Notes under the pieces: generated by a model
Told to the model about the DNA's origin: nothing
Seen by the model: the letters and a program-made list of their open reading frames with translations, nothing else
Database searches by the model: none
Program-made: the position numbers and the translations under genes
Assembly (NCBI GenBank): GCA_021018995.1
Contig: CM037593.1
Location: 13,420,088 to 13,484,087 of the forward strand
From: Chloranthus sessilifolius
Taxonomy: Eukaryota > Streptophyta > Magnoliopsida > Chloranthales > Chloranthaceae
Direction of reading: 5' to 3'
DNA length: 64,000 nucleotides
Shown: one piece after another, positions 1-10,589 of the stretch
Numbering within the stretch: the stretch's first letter is position 1
Layout of the letters: each line of letters opens with the position of its first letter

Positions 1-203
1 TTTTCATTTTTTTTGCATGAAAAAAAACATATGATTTTCTACTTTTGTTAATATAATATTTATTGCCCTAGTGGCCAAGCCGTCCAACTCGAGGACCTTT
101 AGAAATTTTCCCTAAAAGCTTTTATATCATGACCTCAAATTAAACAGAACACTTGGCAATTCCAGCAGCATACGAGAAAAAGTGGCGAACCGGTTTTCTA
201 GAT
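1..203. other. No recognised feature
   Basis: AT-rich sequence running up to the minisatellite. I see no convincing reading frame, RNA gene or transposon end. A short tRNA-like A-box string occurs near 66-80, but no B box follows it. Confidence 0.5.
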
Positions 204-913
204 TGACTTCACTCTTCCGTTTCCAAATAGAAGCTCGCGAGGTTCGTAGCTCATTGTTCAGTGCATGGTGGCGAGGTTCATCTTGAACCACGTGTGAGTG
301 ACTTCACTCTTCCGCTTCCAAATAGAAGCTCGAGGTTCGTGAGGCTCATTGTTTGAAATTGCATGGTCGCGAGGTTCATCGAACCCACTTGACAGTGACT
401 TCACGAGGTGGAATTTAAGCATTAACACCTCGCGAGGTTCCAACGACCCATTGCATGGTCGCGAGGTTCCTCGAACCACGCAGCGAGTGACTTCATGAGG
501 TGGAATTTAAGCATTAACACCTCGCGAGGTTCCAATCGACCCAGATTGCATGGTCGCGAGGTTCCCATCAACCACGCGACAGAGTGACTTCACGAGGTGG
601 AATTTAAGCATTAACACCTCGCGAGGTTCCAATCGACCCAGATTGCATATGGTCGCGAGGTTCCCTCTTGAACCACGCGCGACAGAAAGTGACTTCACGA
701 GGTGGAATTTAAGCATTAACACCTCGCGAGGTTCCAACTGACCCCGAAATTGCATGGTCGCGAGGTTCCTCAACCATGCGTGAGTGACTTCGCTATTCAA
801 TTTAAGCATTAACACCTCGCGAGGTTCCCTCTTTGAACACGACGAGTAAGCTCATGAGCTTTACTCGAGACTTCAGTTGCATGCTCGCGAGGTTCCCTCG
901 AACCACGCGTGAG
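204..913. repeat. CpG-rich minisatellite, seven units of about 95 bp
   Basis: Seven imperfect head-to-tail units start with TGACTTC at 204, 299, 396, 488, 585, 690 and 785. The first six are 92-105 bp long; the last is degenerate and longer. Most units carry GCATTAACACCTCGCGAGG and a second CGCGAGGTTC block. Inside a unit CGAGGTG and CACCTCG face each other, so each unit can form a small stem. Just after the array (914-945) the GCATTAACACCTCGCGAG part recurs in inverted orientation. The short open frames that cross the array on both strands are by-products of the repeat and not genes. Confidence 0.9.
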
Positions 914-1003
914 AAGCTTCGCGAGGTGTTAATGCTTCAACACGATGTGATACTACACTCAAGAATATTATATATTTAGCGAACCGAAATGTGAGAATGG
1001 ACG

Positions 1004-1157
1004 GGTGCACATCTCGATCCGATGTAGCACCAAATATCTGGTAGTTGTGCACAGATAATACCTGCTTTTTTACCTACGTGTTGATGCTTGTGACGTCCCA
1101 TTAATCTCTTTAAAAGGAAAGTCAAGGTGCACATGATCCGATGTAGCACCAAATATA
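1004..1157. repeat. Pair of about 33-bp direct repeats
   Basis: Two near-identical blocks, 1004-1038 and 1126-1157, share GGTGCACAT followed by GATCCGATGTAGCACC and an AAATAT tail. They lie about 120 bp apart. No role is evident. Confidence 0.7.
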
Positions 1158-1240
1158 TGATGGTGTTAGTCAAAGATTTATTTTACTTCTTTTGGAAAGA
1201 ATCTGAGTTGCTTTTAATTCCTTAATTTAATTAAGTTCTA

Positions 1241-1333
1241 CCACATCTCTAGACCTTGGTCTGGATTTCAAGTTCAACCACATCTCTAGACCTTGGTCTG
1301 GATTTCAAGTTCAACCACATCTCTAGACTTTGG
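1241..1333. repeat. 37-bp tandem repeat, 2.5 copies
   Basis: Exact 37-bp units lie at 1241-1277 and 1278-1314, with a partial third from 1315. The unit starts CCACATCTCTAGACCTTGG and ends TTCAAGTTCAA. The repeat is an expansion of part of the left arm of the hairpin described at 1303-1434. Confidence 0.85.
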
Positions 1334-1434
1334 ATGTGGGAGAATCTTGACTTTCATGTTATTAATTTTCATTGGAAGAAGTGCAGTCAAGATTCTCCTA
1401 TTTCCACAGGCTGTAGATGTGGTTGAACATGAAA
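1303..1434. other. Long imperfect hairpin, precursor-miRNA-like in shape
   Basis: Arms 1303-1352 and 1385-1434 are imperfect reverse complements around a loop of about 32 nt. The innermost 13 bp (GAGAATCTTGACT at 1340-1352 against AGTCAAGATTCTC at 1385-1397) pair perfectly. The outer parts pair through AGTTCAACCACATCT and AGATGTGGTTGAAC with small bulges. Size and geometry suit a plant MIRNA foldback or a young inverted duplication. Ten bases, AGAATCTTGA, also occur at the start of plant miR172, but the rest does not match, so I do not call it MIR172. No terminal motif or target duplication was found that would make it a MITE. Confidence 0.5.
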
Positions 1435-3262
1435 AGTCAAAGCAAGATGTCAACTATATGTCCACTGTGGATTAATTTTTTATTTTTTTTAGGAAACCCA
1501 TAATGCATTAGGGTATTGAAACATATTGCAATATAGAACCATCCAAAATTACCTCCGGGGAGTGTGCATATATTATTGTTAAGGACCTGACAGTACTCCT
1601 AAGTCATGATCATCATTTAAACACAAAAATGGTGTTTAGATGATCTTATATCATGAATGGTGTAAGATCATCAAAGTGATCAATCATAGCTTGAAGTGCT
1701 ATAGGACCAAAAACGGTGTTTTAGGGAGATTTAAGCCATCTTTTGTATCGATTATAGTATCAACCGTTGTTTTCAGTATTAATGGTTGATATTAAAATTC
1801 ATCAACCGGATGGTTCACATCTACTTAGAAGCATGTTTCTTTGGGCTCAAACATGTTCTAATTATAGATCCCTACCAAAGATCAAAATATTGGGTTCGAT
1901 TTGGTTTGACCATGATCGGGAACCGAAAATTTGAACCAAATTTTGGTTGATAATATGAATTTCGTGAAATTTCCCCATCATCTGATTCCTACCAAATTTT
2001 GGTTCTCGGTTTCGTTTGTGCATGCCTAAAACCGATGCGTTTGGTGAAATCTTGATTTCGACCAAAATTTCCATCCATATTCCTACTTTAAAATAGCGGT
2101 GATCACGGATGTGCAACATGGCATATGATAAATGACACTTCAATGGGGTGAGATAGAAAGTCTAATTTGAATGGTGTGAGATCATTGACACACTATTTTG
2201 GTGTTTAAATGTTGGTCATGAACCATTGCCATTATAGCTAAAGACCAAATTAGTAAGAGGTCAAATTGTACTTCCTCCTATTGGCATGCTTCTTTTGGAA
2301 AAAATTGGGCATGCACTTGCTAAGGATTGACCTGAGTGCTATAACGTACAAGAGAGACTCAAAATCAGAGCAAGAGAGACTCAAAATGCCGAGATGGGTA
2401 GTGGAAACCAGAGCAAGAGAGACTCAAAATCAGAGCAATTCCACAAAAAAAAAAAAGAAATTTAAGCAAAGAAATTCACCTTGGCCTTAAATCAAGCACC
2501 TTCTGTTGCCTTCGAATGCAAATGCCGAGATGGGTTCAAGGGAGGCAAGGGGGAGCATTTTATAGCCTTCAATGCCCCCCCAAGGAGCTCCATTCAATTC
2601 TCTGCACTCAACCTTCTCGTTGAAGCTATGGGACACGTGTCTCACCATGAGCAGCTGGCCCCTACCAGATTTTCCAACGCTCAAGAACCAGGCTGGCCCC
2701 TTCCAGATTCAAATGAAGTACATTTGAATCTCTGCAAATGGTTGAGCAGGCTGGCCCCTACTGGATTGAGCAGATGGTTTAAATGGCTCTCCAACTGTAG
2801 CCATGTGAATGCACTGCAAAGTGAATCGGAGCAGAGATGTAGGAGGCAGGTGTTTTTAATCCTGGCCCCTACCTATCGCCATGGATGGTTGGGGAAGACG
2901 AAGCTCTAGCTTCAAAGAAGCTAATGCGTAGCTGCTACAAATGAGTTTTGATCAGCTGCATAGATGGAATGACGAGTATACTTCACCAACCCAGATTCTG
3001 AGCTCAGAATCTGAGCTAATCCGAGCGGTTTGGTCGGACGACCAAACGTCGCTTTCGCTCGGAAAATACTCAGAATCCCGCTTAGCAAAAAACGCTGTCG
3101 AACGTGGGCTTTGCTCAGATTTTGGAAAAAAACCCAGAATCTGCCCAGATTCTGAGTATTTGAGGCTACCGAACGAGGCCTACGTGAAAAGGCCAAAAAA
3201 ATCACTGCCTTAAATAGTACATAGATGAGACTGTTTGATTACAATACATGAGTACAAAAAAA
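1435..3262. other. Intergenic, dispersed repeat scraps, no gene
   Basis: No frame here resembles a known protein. The longest, on the plus strand at 2481-2909, is low in structure and overlaps local repeats around GGCCCCTACC and CCAGATT, so I leave it uncalled. A run of GAGAGACTCAAAA repeats lies at 2350-2440. At 2990-3020 a CAGATTCTGAG/CTCAGAATCTG palindrome occurs, and similar strings recur at 3140-3165. AT-rich scraps at 1600-1720 and 2150-2210 recur near 11280, so they belong to a dispersed repeat. Confidence 0.5.
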
Positions 3263-3399
3263 CACTACAAAAAATTAGACAAATAGCGGTAGCCAAAAAC
3301 TGCCGCTATTAACAAAAAACTGCCGTCAATAGTCTTTAATAGTTTTTTGTTAATAGCGAGTAAAAAACTACCGCTAATAATGTACATTTTTTTGTAGTG
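3263..3399. mobile_element. CACTA-type MITE, 137 bp
   Basis: Starts CACTACAAAAAATTAG and ends TTTTTTGTAGTG, giving a 12-bp inverted terminal repeat of CACTA (En/Spm) type. Inside are inverted blocks around AAACTGCCGCTAATA. Flanking bases are AAA on both sides, consistent with the 3-bp duplication of this superfamily, though A-richness weakens that point. Related copies lie at 10379, 14505, 16688 and, degraded, at 20747. Confidence 0.85.
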
Positions 3400-3608
3400 A
3401 AACCACTCTAAAATGAATGGTTGTTCATGATCTTTTAATAGTCAAAATTGAACTGCATCAATGGAGTGATTCAAATCTTCTTATAGGCATAAATTTTTTG
3501 TTAAGAATTGTGACAATGATGGGCTGCTAGTTGTACTACGTGGATTGATCAAAGATGGGAGCCACATGGCCTAAAAGTAGAAAGTCATAGCTCAATCTGT
3601 GTACATGA
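3400..3608. other. Spacer, nothing recognised
   Basis: AT-rich bases between a MITE and an LTR element. The last five, CATGA (3604-3608), are the left target duplication of the LTR element that follows. Confidence 0.6.
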
Positions 3609-4033
3609 TGTTAGAGAAATCAACATTTTAGGCAAATTAATCTTCAATCAAGAATTTAGGCATATCTTATTTAAGAGAATATTCGCCAATAAAGTTAGAG
3701 AAGCCACCTCCGTGGAATTCCTTGAGGACAATTCTATCTCGCTTCTATCTCCCTCTATATGATGGGCACGATTGCATTGAGTGGAGATGAAAAGGGGACG
3801 TTGCCCTCTTTTATAGCATGCCCTTGAATCTTAACCCATCAAGGATTCAAGAGAGAGGTGTATCACTAGAAGATAGAGATTGACTTACCACAAACCAATC
3901 AAGTTGAAACCAACTCCTTAAGTTGCGTGGAGTGGAATCACGTTACAAGAAAAACTCAAAGTCTTTAGTCAATCATATTTTAATTAAAATAGGTAAAGGG
4001 TAAAGTTATTGTGTGGGTCACAAATACCGAACA
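3609..4033 (-). repeat. 3' LTR of the copia-like element
   Basis: 425-bp terminal repeat, TG...CA, nearly collinear with 7420-7836. It is followed inward by a pyrimidine stretch that would be the polypurine tract on the minus strand. Confidence 0.9.
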
Positions 4034-5109
4034 ATCTCTCACTTGAACCACACAATAATTTTAATAATAATATATATTTTGATAAAACAGAAGAAAACAA
4101 AAGAAACGTCATGATTGACTTAGTTAAAAAACGGATGGCCATTCTTTAAAGTTTTGTAAAAAATATTGACTTTCAAGATTTCGATGTAACGCACATTCTC
4201 TCAAGTTCAATAACAATCTTAATGTCGGATCATGAATGACAATAATGTATCATTTCTTCAAATCTCATTATGACAGTTTTATGGTCAAGACACTAATATC
4301 ATCAATAAACTGGAGAGCTCATTGTGGTTTTAGTGATACCAGAAAATATACACTTTAATGCAACTTCTTGTGTATATCCCCTCTTTCGTCCTGCTTCATA
4401 CCTTAAGGTATGTTGTCCTGATATATTACGGCATACGCCATGTGAAAGCCATCACCCACCTATCAGGACAAAAGCTATACAAACCGTGGTGCCTAATCAC
4501 GATAGCTCAGACAACCTTATTTGAGCACTTATGCTCCCATACAATAACATTACATATGCACAAATCATGATAATAATGATGATGATATCAAAATAATGCA
4601 TCAATTAAATAAAATATAATATATGCAATAAATGTATTATAAAAGAAGATAAGACATTGTGGAAATAGAAGCTCCCACTCAAATAAAGTCCTCAAAAGAC
4701 TCTAATATTTTCAATCTGGTCACCTCAATTTAAATGAATATATTGATCATTAGTGAATTTGATATTGTCCTTTATTCCTAACTCCCATTGAATGTCTCAT
4801 TTTCAAGAAAGTTGATATAATTAGTTTCAACGGTTGTAATTAAAATAAATTATTTACTAGAGAACCATATCCAACACTAATAGAATATAAAGTAATAGTC
4901 AAACTATCACTTAGAGGAGTTAAACTATCACTTAGAGGAGTAAAACTATAAATCACTCTAATAAGTCTAACATTAATAATAAAATATGTCCTCAATAAAT
5001 AAAATTTGTCCACAATTTCTCCTCATTGTCAAATAATAGCTTTTCATTTAACCTGGGGCTCCTCCTGCTGATTAGCCCCTCCTTGCTGTTTCTTCTTCAT
5101 AATATTTTT

Positions 5110-5926
5110 TCATAAATAACAATATTTCTTGATATGACCTTTCTTCTTACAAAAGTGGCAACCATCATCATTGTCAGTCTTTATAACATTCATATTGGAG
5201 TCTTCATTTGTTCTCTTACCATTGTGGTAGTTTTGCTTCTGACCTTTCTTCTTATGAGCTGGCTTATAAGCCGGATCATAGCCAAAATTAGCAGACTCTA
5301 CTTGGTTTTCTCGAAGCCTCTCTTCTTCAATCACACACATCGAGATTAATTGATTCAAGTCCCATTTATCCTTCTGAGCATTGCAATTCACTTTAAAGGT
5401 ATCAAATTATTTAGGAAGAAAAGCAATAACTAGATGCACTACGACATCTTCTTCGATTGTAATTCCTTGTTCTTTAAGTTTTATAGCCAATATGGACATT
5501 TTAAGAATAAATTCTCGCACTCTCGTTTCCATCATATCGCATATTGACCAATTGCACTAAGTAGCCGTACTGTAAGGACTTTACTGTTCCAACGAACTGG
5601 TCTTGGATGATCTTCAATAATTCTTTGGCTGTTTCAGTAATTTTAATACCACCTCTAATGGGTTCAGTAATAGAAGCGCGTATGATTATCATCGTCATAC
5701 GATTTGCCTTATCCCAACGAGCATATTGGGCCTTTTAAATTTTAGTGGCGTTGGACAATAAAGTTGGCTTGTCCTCCGAGAGAACAAAGTCATAGTCCAT
5801 ATATCTAAGGGTCAAATCAAGACCCAACCACCAAGAGTTATAGTTAGTGCCATTAAGTTTTTCAATATTGGTCATCTGTTGGTGTAAGACTAATCCGTCC
5901 ATAGCTGATATGAAAAATAATGACAA
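5110..5926 (-). pseudogene. Ty1/copia gag remnant
   Basis: The N-terminal part (about 5926-5735) shows KLNGTNYNSW, typical of the start of copia gag (UBN2/DUF4219-like). The C-terminal part (about 5391-5110) ends in a CCHC zinc knuckle, CHFCKKKGHIKKYC, preceded by lysine-rich sequence. The capsid region lies between them. This is the only coding part seen in the element and it looks broken, with roughly two to four breaks. Confidence 0.8.
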
Positions 5927-7250
5927 TCAACACATTGTTCAATTAGAACTTTATAAAATAAAAATTCATACTCGGAGTCAAGGTTGAATTAATTAGAGTG
6001 TAAACAAGCATGTGCAAAGGAATATTCACTCAGAGGGACAGACTTCACTCATTGTCTTAGCATCACTTTTAGGCAGAAGCTTGACTTATCGTAAGTCTCC
6101 CTAAGTTGTGTTTAGGAGCACACATAGACCTAGTCAGATGTATTTTCAGTTTGATTGAAGCTATCCATCAGCTTAGGCCAGAAGTGTCGCTCATCTCTCA
6201 CCTAGACACATATGACTATTCTACTCATTCTATCTACATGAATTTTTTAAATCAGCTTTGGCCAGAAATAGTAGTTCACATAGACGAATGTACATGCAAT
6301 CTTAATGAAATAGGATTTCAAAATTTGAGCAGACTATAAACCTACTTTGGCTACGCATTCCGAAACGATTGCTTTACCGTTCTATCTAAATCCCTTTATA
6401 GATAGAACTAAAGTTTTTAGGCATTCTACAATGTTATTAGTTCAATGTTTCATACCCTAAATACAATCATATACAGAGTTTAAGAAAAAACAGAGTCATA
6501 AGGTGAAGATGCACATGCAATAATTACAAACAATGACATGATAGTGTAAGAGTATTCACACAAAATATTTAAAAGGTTTAACTATGTATTTAGAATAAAA
6601 AATAAATTTATTAATCTTTGACTAGGATTTTCATATATAAAATAGTGTTAAACAGTCCCATAAACTAGTCCAAAGTGTAGATCTCGTCGAGTAGACCAAA
6701 ATCGATAGGTCATATGCACGAAACAGAGTTGTATATCTCAAGATATCGCGTTTTAAAGTTTGAGTCGAAAATGGTTCAATCTGGTGGCAGAAACAAGTTC
6801 TGAGTTTTAAAGCTTTATTTGCAGTCGACGAAAGCAGTGCAGTATAGGGGATGCAAACAAAAAAATTGAATAGAAGTGGTTTGGGTTGTGGATCAGTACA
6901 TGGGTCATGGGCTGGGTCAGTGGGTCGGGTCATGGGCAGGGTTAGTGGGTCGACACGGACCCGACCCGGTCCGAGAACCCAAACCCTAAGCACTGTTCAT
7001 CTTCCCAATTTTTTTTTTTGTTTTTGTTTTTGTTACTGAGGTAACAAGTGGGCTCCCATGGGGCTTAACCCCCTCACCGGTCGGTTTGGCCAGTCAGTCT
7101 GCAACGCCGTCCGTCGGCCCGGTCGGACGCGTCGGCCGGTGGCGATCTGGCGACGGCAGGGCCGTCGGCCAAAAGGATTGCAAAAGCTTTTTTTTTTTTT
7201 TTTTTTGAAATTGCTGCCTAAGCTACAGTTCAACTTCCGCCCCTTCTGGT

Positions 7251-7272
7251 CACCGGACCTGACGGTCCGGTG
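7251..7272. other. Perfect 9-bp hairpin in a GC-rich leader
   Basis: CACCGGACC (7251-7259) and GGTCCGGTG (7264-7272) pair perfectly around a 4-nt loop. The hairpin sits in a GC-rich island (about 7050-7330) about 135 bp downstream of the primer site in the element's own orientation, where leader or packaging structures would be expected. That role is inferred. Confidence 0.6.
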
Positions 7273-7405
7273 TGCCTTGATCGACCTTGGACCATCGGCG
7301 GTAGTGCTAATCCGATGGCGGAATATCTTTGGGCCAACAAAGGCCCAAAAAAAAATAAAAAATTTATTTATTTATTTTGATTGAAAATAAATATGCCCAA
7401 ACCGA

Positions 7406-7417
7406 TCTCTGATACCA
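7406..7417 (-). promoter_or_regulatory. Primer binding site, initiator Met tRNA
   Basis: Reads TGGTATCAGAGA on the minus strand, two bases inside the right LTR. This is the classical plant copia primer site complementary to the 3' end of tRNA-iMet, and it sets the element's orientation. Confidence 0.9.
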
Positions 7418-7419
7418 CT

Positions 7420-7836
7420 TGTTAGAGAAATCAACATCTTAGGCAAATTAATATTCAATCAAGAATTTAGGCATACCTTATTTAAGAGAATATTCGCCAA
7501 TAAAGTTAGAGAAGCCGCCTCTGTGGAATTCTTTGAGGACAATTTTACCTCGCTTCTATCTCCCTCTATATGATGGACACGATTGCATTGAGTGGAGATG
7601 AAGAGGGGACGTTGTCCTCTTTTATAGCATGCCCTTAAATCCTAACTCATCAAGGATTCAAGGGAGAGATGTATCACTAGAAGATAGAGATTGGCTTACC
7701 ACAAACTAATCAAGTTGAAACCAACTCCTTAAATTGCGTGGAGTGGAATCAGGAAAACTCAAAGTCTTTAGTCAATCATATTTTAATTAAAATAAGTAAA
7801 GGGTAAAGTTATTGTGTGGGTCACAAATACCCAACA
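7420..7836 (-). repeat. 5' LTR of the copia-like element
   Basis: 417-bp terminal repeat, TG...CA, with CATGA immediately outside. It has one small indel and scattered substitutions against 3609-4033. Confidence 0.9.
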
Positions 7837-8320
7837 CATGAGAGTTGCTCTTTTTTATTCTTTTATTTACAAATTAAACTATTTGGAGTTGACCAGCAAA
7901 AATTGCTTACCTCTTTATGTTCTTCTCACTCTTTCCGCTCCTTTTCATAGGCTTCTCTTCTTATCTTTCTTTTTGCCTCAGGAAGGAACCAGTTGTGGTG
8001 GACTTGAACTGCTTGATCCTTTTAAGCATTCCTTGTAAGATCCTATTATATTTGTTATTTTGTTCCTCTTATTATCGTTTATCAAGATTTAGTATTTGTG
8101 ACTTCTTTCATATTCTCTTATGTTTAATGTAACATAGATACTTTCTTATTTCAGGAGATAGAGATGTTTTTATTTAATTAGGGATAATTAGAAAAATATG
8201 CCTCAAAAATAAACTTTTTAGCAAAAAAGAATTAACTTCAAACGTTATAGAAAAATTGTGCTTTCACGATTTTCTAAAGTTCCAAAATCCGCAAAAGTAC
8301 CGTTTTTCTAAAACGTTTGA

Positions 8321-10094
8321 TAATGTGCAGTGAAATATGATAATATTTCACCCCTAAAGACCTACATTTAGCTATCCGATGAAAGCCATTTAACATGTTT
8401 TATATAGTTTTAGTGATTTACAGGCCTGGAGATGTGTTGAGCATGAAATAACCCAAAAGTTCAGAATATAACGTCAAATTCGTGCTACATTGGATCATTC
8501 GAAACTTATCCCGACTTGGAGCTCAATTTGAACCTTCAAGACATTAGATTCAGAAAATTGTCAAAATACAAAAGTTGGAGAACTCGTCGTCAGCTTTCTA
8601 ATGCCGTAAGAATCGCCTCAATCTGACTTCGGGATAAAACGTTATGGCCAAAATACCGAGGCAGTATCTGAATACAAAGTGTAGCGGGAATTCACGAAAA
8701 TCTGGGAGGTCGATTGATCGACCAAATTTGAATTTGAGTTTGGAATTTTGTTTGGCCGCGAGAATCTCGGTACTCTTTTCAAGGAATAAAATCTTGGAGG
8801 AAAAAGCGGCTTTTTTTTTGGCAATTAAGGAAAAAAATATTCTTGGAGATATATTCATTCGGGGAGTCCTTCGGAGATTATTCTGATTCTTATTATTTTT
8901 CTGCATTCTTCTTTTTAGAGAGTTCTATTTTTTAGAGAGTTTTCATTTTTTCTGTATTCTTCTGTTTTAGTTTCTCTGCGTTTTAAAGTGTAAGGGCATT
9001 GAGTCTCATTTTCTTGAACTATCTTTATTATTCATTTTGAGAAGGAAGATAAGTCTTAGTTTTCTGACTTGGATCCACTTTCAAGAAGGAGGTGTACGTA
9101 CTTGGATTAAAGCTTTTTGTGGATAATATTAAAGCTCTTTACGGTATTTTAAATATTGATGTTAATGTTTATTTATATTTTAATCATGTTATTTACTTTT
9201 ACTATGTGTGGCTAGTTTCATTAAGGATGGGGATCTAATGAACCCCATCCGAGGTATACATTTATATTAATATAAATTTGTGATTGAGATGTCAGATGCT
9301 GTTAAAGACCCTAATATTCATTGAAAATGGTGAAATCATCATTTCAGTCCGAGATCTAGGAGCTAATCATGCCCTATGATTTCAGATCTGCAATAATGAT
9401 TTTATCCTAATTATCACCCATCTCGGGGTGAAGTTTTACCATCATCTGAGGTGTGAGTGTTAATCATACACTCATGGGGTGTTAATCATACATCTCATTG
9501 ATCTCGGATTGATAGTATGACTTTATCTCAGTGGTGAGTTCCAATCACGATCTGAGGTGTGGGTGTTAATCATACACCCATGGGGTGTTAATCATACATC
9601 TCCTTGATCTTAAATCGTACTTTAAAAATTACCCTAGAGATTGAGTTCTAAATATTGTCCGAGGTGTGAGTGTTAATCATACACTCATGGGATGTTAATC
9701 ATACATCTCCGTGATCTCAGATCTATATTTTAGAACTCACGTGTGTATAGGGCAGTTCTTCTTTTGAGATATCTGTTAAAGATCTCACATCTCAATCCAC
9801 AGATTAACATTTTGTAAATGATAAACCTACGATGGGAAGATTTAGCATCCCAATCCTTATCTTTCATTAATTGTTTAAATCTCTTAGATTTTGTTAGTAT
9901 TTATCTGTTTTATCAAAAGTTACCAGAACCCTAGATTGTTGGTTACTGTAAAGATCTGTGGAAATTCTTTTAGTTAATTGATATTTCTGTTTTTACATTT
10001 TCTAACCAATCTTCGTGGGAACGATCTCGTACTTTGCATCCACTGACTACATCACGATTCGTGCACTTGCGAGTACAAATTTTAGGACACATCA
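8321..10094 (+). mobile_element. Solo LTR, 1.77 kb, TGAT...ATCA family
   Basis: Flanked by the exact 5-bp duplication TTTGA (8316-8320 and 10095-10099) inside a MITE. It starts TAATGTGCAG and ends GACACATCA. The block around 8371 (CATTTAGCTATCCGATGA) is shared with the solo LTRs at 14697 and 35981, and the ending motif GTGCACTTGCGAGTACAA matches theirs in part. No internal region or partner LTR is present, as expected after recombination between the two LTRs. It carries the palindrome GGTCGATTGATCGACC near 8708, in the U3-like part. Confidence 0.8.
9446..9712. repeat. About 106-bp tandem repeat inside the solo LTR, three units
   Basis: Units start near 9446, 9552 and 9659. Each carries GAGGTGTGAGTGTTAATCAT followed by two further TTAATCATACA motifs. 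The motif GTGTTAATCATACA thus occurs about six times in 260 bp. Confidence 0.85.
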
Positions 10095-10225
10095 TTTGAA
10101 GTCGGGTCTTTTTTGCTAAAAAGTTTGTTTTTGAGACATTGGTTTCTAAAGTGCCCTTATAATTATACTACAATTTCTATTCATATCTAGTTTTAATAAT
10201 AATAAGAGTAATATATGTATATAAG

Positions 10226-10562
10226 AACCTCAAGGAGTTAGGTGAGCTGGCCAGGTACCTGCTTCCAAAAGCAGGAGACCTGAGTTTGAATCTCCTCCCC
10301 TCCCCCCCCCCCCTCTGAGGCCACCCTAGGGATTTATATCCTGTGTTGACCCGGCATGTGCTAAATTTGAAGTGTGCACACTACAAAAAATAAGACTATT
10401 AGGGTCAATTTTTTACTGTACAAAACTGTCGCTATTTAAAAAACAACTATTAACGGCAATTTTTTTGTTAGTAGCGGTAGTTTTGAGCTGCCGCTAATAG
10501 TCATATATTTTGTAGTGGCATGTGCCCCTGAGATTAAGCGGGTGCCCTAAGACGCCCAGATA
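10226..10562 (+). mobile_element. tRNA-derived SINE, interrupted by a CACTA MITE
   Basis: The head resembles a tRNA: an A-box-like TAGGTGAGCTGGCCAGG near 10238 and a B-box-like GAGTTTGAATCTCC near 10282, the spacing of a pol III internal promoter. A C-rich run and a body with GACCCGGCATGTG follow, then a MITE (10379-10517), then the SINE body resumes to an A/T-rich tail. Confidence 0.65.
10379..10517. mobile_element. CACTA-type MITE, 139 bp, TSD GCA
   Basis: CACTACAAAAAATAAG at the left and TTTTGTAGTG at the right, with GCA on both sides (10376-10378 and 10518-10520). It is inserted in the SINE at 10226. Confidence 0.9.
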
Positions 10563-10589
10563 CCCAAGTTATCAAAAAATTATATATAT

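Larger units (their letters stand above)
3609..7836 (-). mobile_element. Ty1/copia-like LTR element, gag only, non-autonomous
   Basis: LTRs at 3609-4033 and 7420-7836 both begin TGTTAGAGAAATC and end ACA. The 5-bp duplication CATGA flanks the element exactly (3604-3608 and 7837-7841). A primer site for initiator-Met tRNA lies beside the right LTR, so the element reads on the minus strand. Internally I see only a gag-like region; no protease, integrase, reverse transcriptase or RNase H is recognisable. This fits the gag-only terminal-repeat class that depends on autonomous relatives. By eye the LTRs differ at about 20 positions over some 415 bp, so insertion was probably a few million years ago. 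The coding part looks broken in several places. Confidence 0.9.
8181..10156. mobile_element. Mutator-like MITE split by a solo LTR
   Basis: Ends begin GGGATAATTAGAAAA on the left and, read inward from the right, GGGCACTTTAGAAACC. They share a long inverted repeat with the core AAACTTTTTAGCAAAAAAG followed by CTTCAAA. Flanks are ATTTAATTA (8172-8180) and TTATAATTA (10157-10165), a 9-bp duplication with two mismatches, the Mutator signature. Without the LTR insertion (8321-10094) the element is only about 200 bp. Confidence 0.8.

Noticed and set aside
66-105. tRNA-like A-box string
   Set aside because: There is no B box at the right distance and no cloverleaf can be formed.
258-815. Open frames on both strands across the minisatellite
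   Set aside because: They consist of repeated peptides produced by the tandem repeat and have no independent coding signal.
1340-1350. Ten-base match to the start of miR172
   Set aside because: The match stops after AGAATCTTGA, so a MIR172 gene is not supported. Only the hairpin itself is reported.
2481-2909. 142-codon open frame on the plus strand
   Set aside because: Composition is repetitive and it matches no family I know. Overlapping frames on the other strand are equally open, so it is not supported as a gene.
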